Source of the DNA: Collinsella sp.
GTDB taxonomy: Bacteria > Actinomycetota > Coriobacteriia > Coriobacteriales > Coriobacteriaceae
Direction of reading: 5' to 3'
DNA length: 9,716 nucleotides
Assembly (NCBI GenBank): GCA_018382125.1
Contig: JAGZQO010000046.1
Coordinates: 1 to 9,716, forward strand
Of the stretch, positions 5,041 to 9,716 are shown piece by piece. Numbering within the stretch: position 1 is the stretch's first letter; every line of letters begins with the position of its first letter. The notes beneath the pieces are model-generated. The model saw only the letters and a list, made by a program, of their open reading frames with translations. It was not told the origin of the DNA and did not search any database. Position numbers and translations under genes: made by a program.

Positions 5041-6348
5041 TTACTGCTCGGGTTCTTCGACTTTATCGATGGCCCAGGTGGCTCCGAGACCGCCGGTGGT
5101 GTTGCGGCGGATGCGCACGGTGACTTCGTGGCGCTCGCCGGTCTGCGTGTAGCGCAGGGGGAAGCTTGCGCGGTTTCGCGCGGCCTCGATGGTACCGCGC
5201 TCGCGGGCGATCCAGTAGTACTCGCCGACAATGCCGAGCGTGTCGGCGCCGTAGGGGAGATAGGTTGACAGCTGGTGCAGAAGCGGGCCGGGGCAGAAGA
5301 CCTCGGTTGCGAAATCGACGGGGAAGTCCTCGGGGATGGCGGGCGCTGCGGGTGCGGGGGCCGGTGCTGCAGCGGGGACCGGAGCCGGTGCAGGTGCGGG
5401 AATTTGGTCGCAAGCAGAGGTGGGTACGGACTCGATGACGGGTGCGAACTCCAGCGTCGTCTTCGGCTTGATTGTGGAATCTGCGGGCTTCACGGTGACG
5501 GGCGCGTCTGCAGCTTCAGTTTCAACCTCAACCTGCGTCGCGCTCTCATTCTCGACGCTCGACTTTGCCTCGATGGGCGTGGATGCCATGGTGGTGATGC
5601 CGGCATTGGCATTCTCGGGGTCATAGACGACCGTGAGCGAGATGGCGGGCTGCGGCGTCTCGGGTTCCGGCGCCGACTCGGTAGCGTCTTGATCTGTGGG
5701 CTCGTCGGACTGATCGTCCTCGGCCTCGTCGCCAAAGACATCGCTGTTTTGGAACGCAGGCGGCTCGGGTTGGTCAGCGGCTTCTTCGGTTGTCGACTTG
5801 GGCGCTTCGTTGAGCTCCACAGTGGCTTCCTGCTCGGATATGACTTTGGGATCGGTCGTGGCGGCGATTTCGGTTTCGGCTTCTGCCGTTACCTCAATAG
5901 CGACTTCGATCTCTGTCTCGGGCTCGGGTTCCGGCGCGGCTTCAACCATGGCTTCGGGCTCGGGACGCTTAACGTGCTTGGGGCGCACGGCCTTGAGGTC
6001 CTTCTCACCGCGCTTTTTCTTTTTGTAGGACTGCTTGGCGCCCTTGGCGGTCTTGGGCTTGTCCTCGCCCTTGGCAAGCGCAGCATCCCAGGCCTCGTTG
6101 GCGATGACCGTGGCATACAGGCGGCCGCCTTTAAAGACGGTCAGCTTAATGCAGTCGTCGAGTTCCTCGAGCAACTCGCGCGTGGACTCGAAGCCCAGGT
6201 CATAAGCGGTCATGTCGCCAGCGGCGAGCGCCTCCTCGACCTGCGTCATAAACGTTTGCTTGCCACATCCAATCGCATCGCGCAGCAGGCGATACAGATA
6301 GATGTGGTTGCCCAGCGAAAGCGTGGGCCTAATTATTGTCTTGCTCAT
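5041..6348 (-). CDS. Uncharacterised protein, LOTUS-like N-domain, long linker, unknown C-domain
   Basis: This 435-residue protein has three parts. Residues 1-95 form a compact domain (LYRLLRDAI, TFMTQVEEAL, YDLGFESTRELLEELDD, then strands KLTVFKGGRLYATV). The helix order and the GF-x-ELLEEL-dd-i pattern resemble a LOTUS/OST-HTH winged helix, a fold known to bind RNA or proteins; this is inference from pattern only. A Lys/Arg-rich patch at 98-128 (KQSYKKKKRGEKDLK) follows. An acidic Pro/Ala/Glu/Thr-rich linker (about 129-338) ends in an Ala-Pro repeat (317-336). Residues 340-430 form a second folded domain with FPVDFATEVFCPGPLLHQLS, GEYYWIARERG and RIRRNTTGGLGATWAIDKVEE, which I do not recognise. 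There is no signal peptide or membrane helix. The start at 6348 has AGGAG seven bases upstream; a longer frame to 6387 lacks a site and adds 13 odd residues. The gene is bounded by terminators and appears monocistronic. Confidence 0.85.
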   Translation of the reverse strand: MSKTIIRPTLSLGNHIYLYRLLRDAIGCGKQTFMTQVEEALAAGDMTAYDLGFESTRELLEELDDCIKLTVFKGGRLYATVIANEAWDAALAKGEDKPKTAKGAKQSYKKKKRGEKDLKAVRPKHVKRPEPEAMVEAAPEPEPETEIEVAIEVTAEAETEIAATTDPKVISEQEATVELNEAPKSTTEEAADQPEPPAFQNSDVFGDEAEDDQSDEPTDQDATESAPEPETPQPAISLTVVYDPENANAGITTMASTPIEAKSSVENESATQVEVETEAADAPVTVKPADSTIKPKTTLEFAPVIESVPTSACDQIPAPAPAPVPAAAPAPAPAAPAIPEDFPVDFATEVFCPGPLLHQLSTYLPYGADTLGIVGEYYWIARERGTIEAARNRASFPLRYTQTGERHEVTVRIRRNTTGGLGATWAIDKVEEPEQ

Positions 6349-6360
6349 GGCAAATCTCCT

Positions 6361-6376
6361 CTTTACACATGTAAAG
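6361..6376. promoter_or_regulatory. Inverted repeat at the ribosome binding site of the 435-aa gene
   Basis: CTTTACA and TGTAAAG are exact reverse complements with a two-base spacer, and the site touches the Shine-Dalgarno (complement of 6356-6362). The short spacer favours a protein-binding DNA site over an RNA hairpin. The factor is unknown. Confidence 0.4.
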
Positions 6377-6389
6377 CACCTTACCATCG

Positions 6390-6405
6390 CATGGCGTTCG
6401 CCATG
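6390..6405. promoter_or_regulatory. Perfect 16-bp inverted repeat upstream of the 435-aa gene
   Basis: CATGGCG-tt-CGCCATG is a perfect inverted repeat with a two-base spacer. It lies 42 bases upstream of the start codon at 6348, in the presumed promoter region of the leftward gene. No clear -10/-35 pair is seen around it. It could be an operator or chance in GC-rich DNA. Confidence 0.3.
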
Positions 6406-6420
6406 GCGGCGCCCAAGGCA

Positions 6421-6454
6421 AACGGGCGCGAACCGCTTTCGATTCGCGCCCGTT
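6421..6454 (-). terminator. Probable terminator of the leftward 317-aa gene
   Basis: AACGGGCGCGAA (6421-6432) and TTCGCGCCCGTT (6443-6454) form a perfect 12-bp GC-rich stem with a ten-base loop, 34 bases past the stop codon of the gene at 6489. The leftward tail (GTTTGCCTTGG) is a poor T run, so termination may be partial and allow some read-through into the 435-aa gene. Confidence 0.6.
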
Positions 6455-6488
6455 GTACAGGTCGGTTATCTATGAGAGGCAAACGTGC

Positions 6489-7442
6489 TTAGTTGCCCGA
6501 TGCCGTGCCTTGGCTCGAGTTGTCAGATGCCGTGCCGGAAGCGGTTCCGCTCGAGCTGTTGGTGTTGTTACTGTCTGCCGTGCCCGTTCCCGACGTGGTG
6601 TCGCTCGTCTGGCCTCCCGTGTTCGGCTGTGAACCGTCAGTCGTTTGGCTTGAGTCGGTCGTGCCGGACGGCGTGCCACTGTTGGCCATAGAGGAATCGG
6701 TGCCCTGCGATTGGTTTTGGGTGTTCGAGGACGAATTGGCAGAGGTAGGACTGTCTTGCGTGTCGTCCGTCTGTGCCTGCTGATCCTGCGGCTGAGTGTT
6801 GCCATTTGCATCGCTCTCGGTCGTGCGCGACGACAGGATTGGCTCGGGACGCTCGCCCAGACCCTCACCGGCAGTGGTGATAAGGATGGCGCCGGCGCAG
6901 GCGATGACCGCGACGATGGCGATGGCGATCGAGAAGACGATGACCTTCTTTTGTGTCTGGCTGCGCTCTGCCGCCGCCTTGGCGCGCAGGCTGTTGGGGG
7001 CGACGCGCGCCGTGGTCGCGCGTCCCGCAACCTGGCGCATCTCCTGCGTGGTCGCGGCGCCACCTAGGTGCTCCTCGACATCGGGCTCAACGGGCTCGTA
7101 GGCGCCGGCAGGGTAGTCGACAGCGGCATGCGTGCCCTTGATTGCTTCGGCGCTGGCGGAGATAAAGTGGCGATAGACCTGCGAGGACACAACAGTGATG
7201 ACTGAGCTCACAGCGGCACCAATCACCGAGCCGGCAATGCCGATCTTTGAAGCAAGCGCCACGCTCGTGGCGGCAGCTGCGGCGCCGGCGATGATCTGGG
7301 GAATGGAAATGTCGTCGAACAGGCCCTTTTTGGGCGCGATGGCCATGGTCTGTCCAATGGAATGGTTCTCGTGTACGCCGTTGTTGAGCGATGCCGGCGT
7401 CATGACGCGCGTGCGCGGCGCGTCGGTGTACTTGGTTGTCAT
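6489..7442 (-). CDS. Membrane protein with Ser/Thr/Asn/Gln/Gly-rich extracellular tail, unknown function
   Basis: This 317-residue protein is not recognised as a named family. After a polar N-terminus comes a Gly/Ala-rich hydrophobic stretch at 47-89 (IPQIIAGAAAAATSVALAS, then GIAGSVIGAAVSSVITVV). It could be one long or two short helices with glycine-zipper spacing. A charged middle part (90-166) leads to a clear transmembrane helix at about 167-190, preceded by KAAAERSQTQKK. By the positive-inside rule the C-terminus is outside. Residues 200-317 are low complexity, almost all Ser, Thr, Asn, Gln, Gly and Asp, typical of a disordered wall-spanning or glycosylated tail. There is no LPXTG sorting signal. 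The start at 7442 is chosen because GGGAGGA lies seven bases upstream; the frame is open further, to 7538, without a comparable site. It diverges from nadE. Confidence 0.85.
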   Translation of the reverse strand: MTTKYTDAPRTRVMTPASLNNGVHENHSIGQTMAIAPKKGLFDDISIPQIIAGAAAAATSVALASKIGIAGSVIGAAVSSVITVVSSQVYRHFISASAEAIKGTHAAVDYPAGAYEPVEPDVEEHLGGAATTQEMRQVAGRATTARVAPNSLRAKAAAERSQTQKKVIVFSIAIAIVAVIACAGAILITTAGEGLGERPEPILSSRTTESDANGNTQPQDQQAQTDDTQDSPTSANSSSNTQNQSQGTDSSMANSGTPSGTTDSSQTTDGSQPNTGGQTSDTTSGTGTADSNNTNSSSGTASGTASDNSSQGTASGN

Positions 7443-7551
7443 ACGGGGTCCTCCCGGTGTAAATCTGCTTCGTTTCGTGTAGCCATCAGGGTACCCACCA
7501 GATGTGAATCGTACGTGACATTTAACAGATACCATCAACTCATCAATTGCT

Positions 7552-7564
7552 CACCAAGTTGGTG
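7552..7564. promoter_or_regulatory. Short inverted repeat between the divergent 317-aa gene and nadE
   Basis: CACCAA-g-TTGGTG is an exact inverted repeat with a one-base centre. It lies 28 bases before the nadE -10-like box, near where a -35-overlapping operator would be. No known NAD regulator motif is recognised in it. Confidence 0.3.
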
Positions 7565-7591
7565 GGATGCGGTTACACCCGGCGGTTGAAC

Positions 7592-7597
7592 TACAAT
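7592..7597 (+). promoter_or_regulatory. Probable nadE -10 box
   Basis: TACAAT matches five of six bases of the -10 consensus. Transcription would begin near 7604, leaving 42 bases before the preferred start at 7646 but only 15 before the upstream ATG at 7619. The -35 at 17 bases spacing (GCGGTT) is poor. Confidence 0.4.
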
Positions 7598-7645
7598 AGG
7601 ACTTGCTAATTGTTGTGAATGGCGTCTACGCACGGGAGCATTCTT

Positions 7646-9649
7646 ATGAATCTTCACCTTTCTCAGTCTGATGGCTTTTTGCGTGTGGCGGCGGCGTCGC
7701 CGCAGATTCGCGTGGCCGATGTCGAGGGCAATGCCGAGGTTGCGCTGGCGGCTGTTCGCGATGCTGCCGGGCGTGGCGTTCGCGCGTTGGTGTTGCCCGA
7801 GCTTAATCTGACTGGCTATACCGCGGCCGATCTGTTCCATAACCGCACACTGCTGCATGCCTGCGAGGCTGCTCTGGTGCATATCCTCGATGAAACCCGT
7901 GAGCTGCCGATCGTCTTTACCATCGGTCTTCCCGTTGCGGTTGCCGAGAATATCTACAACTGTGCCGCCGTGTGCTGCGCGGGCGAGCTTTTGGGCCTCA
8001 CGGCCAAGAAGTATCTGCCCAACTATGGCGAGTTCTATGAGCGTCGCTGGTTTGCTCCGTCGCCTGCGGATCCCGTGTGGGTTGAATTTGCCGGTCAGGG
8101 TCCGGTTCCGCTGGGTTCGGGGCTTGTCTACCGCTGCTGTGATGAGGGTGCCGAGGATATGGTGCTGGGCGTTGAAGTCTGCGAGGACCTGTGGGTGCCG
8201 GCGCCCCCTTCGACCGAGATGGCGCTTGCCGGTGCGACGGTGATTCTCAACCCGTCGGCCTCGGACGAGATTATCGGTAAGGCAGATTACCGCCGCAGCC
8301 TTATCTCCAATCAGAGCGCGCGCCTGTACTGCGCCTATGCCTACGCGGACGCGAGCGAGGGCGAGTCCACGACCGACATGGTCTTTGCGGGTGAGAACCT
8401 CGTCTACGAAAACGGCTCCAAGCTCGCCGCGACCAAACTGCTTACCTGCGATATGGCCATCGCCGACGTTGACCTTGACCGCCTGGTTGCCGAGCGCCGT
8501 CGCTCGACGACGTGGACGCGCACCGACGATGCGCCGGAGGCCACGACCATTGAGTTTTCGTTTGAGGGCGTGCTGGCCGAAGAACCTGTCTTGCGCGATG
8601 CCTGCGATATCGACCGCGTTTTCCCGCGCGCGCCCTTTGTGCCGGCCGACCACGGCGACCTGGCCGAGCGCTGCGAGACCATCCTCGACCTGCAGACTGC
8701 GGGCCTCAAGACCCGCCTTGCCCATACGGGCACCAAGGCGGCCGTTATCGGCCTTTCGGGCGGTCTCGATTCCACGCTGGCGCTGCTTGTGACCGTGCGT
8801 GCCTTCGATGCACTGGGGCTGCCGCGCACTGGTATCACAGCCGTGTCCATGCCCGGCTTCGGCACGACGCATCGCACCAAGTCGAATGCCGAGTCGCTCG
8901 CTCGCGACCTGGGTGTGAGCTTCCGCGAGGTTTCGATCCACGCGGCTGTGGAGCAGCACTTCAAGGACATTGAGCATGATCCAGCTGTGCAGGACGTGAC
9001 CTACGAGAACAGCCAGGCGCGCGAGCGTACGCAGATTCTGATGGATCTGGCCAACCAGGCTGGCGGTTTTGTCATTGGCACGGGCGACCTGTCGGAGCTG
9101 GCGCTCGGCTGGGCTACCTATAACGGCGACCACATGAGCATGTACGCCGTCAACGTGAGCGTGCCCAAGACGCTTGTGCGCCATCTGGTGCGCTATGCCG
9201 CCGATGTCTTTGGCGGGCGCATTGCCGAGGTCTTGCTCGATATCCTCGATACGCCGGTGTCCCCCGAGCTTCTGCCGCCCACGGGCGACGGCGAGATTGC
9301 GCAGAAGACCGAGGATTTGGTGGGCCCGTACGAGTTGCACGACTACTTCCTCTACTACCTGCTGCGTTTTGGCTTTGAGCCGGGCAAGATCTACCGCATG
9401 GCGCTCAAGAGCTTCGAGGGCGTCTACGACGCCAAGACCGTCCACACGTGGCTACGTACGTTCTACCGTCGCTTCTTTGCCCAGCAGTTTAAGCGCAGCT
9501 GCCTGCCCGATGGTCCCAAGGTGGGCTCGGTGACGCTCAGCCCGCGCGGCGATTGGCGTATGCCGAGTGACGCTAGCTCGCGTCTGTGGCTTGCGCAGAT
9601 CGATGCGCTCAATCCAGGGTTGATTTCCGATCTCAGCCGAACACATTAG
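7646..9649 (+). CDS. nadE: Glutamine-dependent NAD+ synthetase
   Basis: This 667-residue two-domain cytoplasmic enzyme makes NAD+ from deamido-NAD+ and ATP, using ammonia released from glutamine. The N-terminal nitrilase-type glutaminase domain (about 10-300) shows the catalytic triad: Glu52 in LPELNLTGY, Lys121 in AKKYLPNYGEFYERR and Cys179 in VEVCEDLW. The C-terminal synthetase domain shows the pyrophosphate loop SGGLDST (371-377), SMPGFGTTHRTKSNAESLA (401-419), YENSQARERTQILMDLAN (453-470) and GTGDLSELALGWATYNGDHMSMY (478-500). Length and layout match the large actinobacterial type, such as the 679-residue Mycobacterium tuberculosis enzyme. The start at 7646 has GGGAG eight bases upstream; an in-frame ATG at 7619 has no site and would sit only 15 bases from the predicted transcript start. 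It appears monocistronic. Confidence 0.96.
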   Translation: MNLHLSQSDGFLRVAAASPQIRVADVEGNAEVALAAVRDAAGRGVRALVLPELNLTGYTAADLFHNRTLLHACEAALVHILDETRELPIVFTIGLPVAVAENIYNCAAVCCAGELLGLTAKKYLPNYGEFYERRWFAPSPADPVWVEFAGQGPVPLGSGLVYRCCDEGAEDMVLGVEVCEDLWVPAPPSTEMALAGATVILNPSASDEIIGKADYRRSLISNQSARLYCAYAYADASEGESTTDMVFAGENLVYENGSKLAATKLLTCDMAIADVDLDRLVAERRRSTTWTRTDDAPEATTIEFSFEGVLAEEPVLRDACDIDRVFPRAPFVPADHGDLAERCETILDLQTAGLKTRLAHTGTKAAVIGLSGGLDSTLALLVTVRAFDALGLPRTGITAVSMPGFGTTHRTKSNAESLARDLGVSFREVSIHAAVEQHFKDIEHDPAVQDVTYENSQARERTQILMDLANQAGGFVIGTGDLSELALGWATYNGDHMSMYAVNVSVPKTLVRHLVRYAADVFGGRIAEVLLDILDTPVSPELLPPTGDGEIAQKTEDLVGPYELHDYFLYYLLRFGFEPGKIYRMALKSFEGVYDAKTVHTWLRTFYRRFFAQQFKRSCLPDGPKVGSVTLSPRGDWRMPSDASSRLWLAQIDALNPGLISDLSRTH

Positions 9650-9679
9650 GCGGACAGGCCGTTCCCGCAGCTAGCCGAA

Positions 9680-9712
9680 CGCCCCCGAGGCCCCATCCGG
9701 GCCCCGGGGGCG
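9680..9712 (+). terminator. GC-rich terminator hairpin after nadE, cut by the window edge
   Basis: CGCCCCCG (9680-9687) pairs with CGGGGGCG (9705-9712), and GGCCC (9689-9693) with GGGCC (9699-9703). The stem has one A/C mismatch and a CATCC loop-side remainder. It starts 30 bases after the nadE stop. Only four bases follow before the window ends, so a T run cannot be checked. Confidence 0.6.
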
Positions 9713-9716
9713 CCGT

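Noticed and set aside
5371..5440. GC-rich repeat at the Ala-Pro coding stretch as a DNA repeat element
   Set aside because: It encodes an in-frame Ala-Pro linker of the 435-aa protein and is explained by low-complexity coding sequence.
5275..6492. 405-codon plus-strand open frame opposite the 435-aa gene
   Set aside because: The minus-strand frame has a proper ribosome binding site, a matching terminator four bases past its stop and domain-like ends. The plus-strand translation is a Gly/Leu/Arg/Cys-rich shadow with no upstream site.
7535..9445. 636-codon open frame on the minus strand opposite nadE
   Set aside because: It is fully antisense to a clear NadE with all catalytic motifs. The frame is open because of strong GC codon bias. 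Its translation is His/Gly/Arg/Val-rich without any recognisable domain.

Overview
The window is a GC-rich bacterial chromosome segment of mostly housekeeping genes with strong AGGAGG-type ribosome binding sites. Gene style, including long Pro/Ala/Glu- or Ser/Thr-rich lineage-specific proteins beside conserved enzymes, suggests an actinobacterial gut commensal of the Coriobacteriia, perhaps Collinsella. That placement is an inference from general familiarity, not from a marker gene. No transposase, phage gene, CRISPR array, tRNA or rRNA was seen.

Layout. Positions 2-37 hold the last codons of a rightward gene entering from the left. Positions 62-1686 carry a leftward pair, tcdA then tatD (tRNA ct6A-forming dehydratase and metal-dependent TatD hydrolase), 14 bases apart and probably one transcript. 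A 299-base divergent region follows (1687-1985). It holds the tcdA promoter, an unexplained rightward intrinsic terminator that may end a roughly 96-nt small RNA, and an AT-rich promoter/operator. That promoter drives sdpR-sdpI (1986-2961), an ArsR-type repressor gene overlapping the gene for a six-helix SdpI-family membrane protein, closed by a terminator at 3028-3055. ettA (3147-4826), an ABC-F ribosome-associated ATPase, follows.

The 214 bases after ettA hold a perfect 12-bp hairpin, a roughly 118-base imperfect palindrome and a strong leftward terminator. Two leftward genes of unknown function come next. The first (5041-6348) encodes a 435-aa protein whose N-terminal domain resembles a LOTUS/OST-HTH winged helix, joined by a long disordered linker to an unrecognised C-terminal domain. 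The second (6489-7442) encodes a 317-aa membrane protein with an outer Ser/Thr/Asn/Gln/Gly-rich tail. Diverging from it is nadE (7646-9649), a glutamine-dependent NAD+ synthetase, with a GC-rich terminator hairpin at the right edge.

There is no single clear new system. The least ordinary items are the orphan terminator and possible small RNA at 1808-1903, the three-half-site operator in front of sdpRI with no toxin gene nearby, the large palindrome at 4861-4978, and the LOTUS-like protein. Several start codons were moved inward from the longest open frame because of Shine-Dalgarno position and family alignment: tcdA, sdpR, sdpI, the two unknown leftward genes and nadE.
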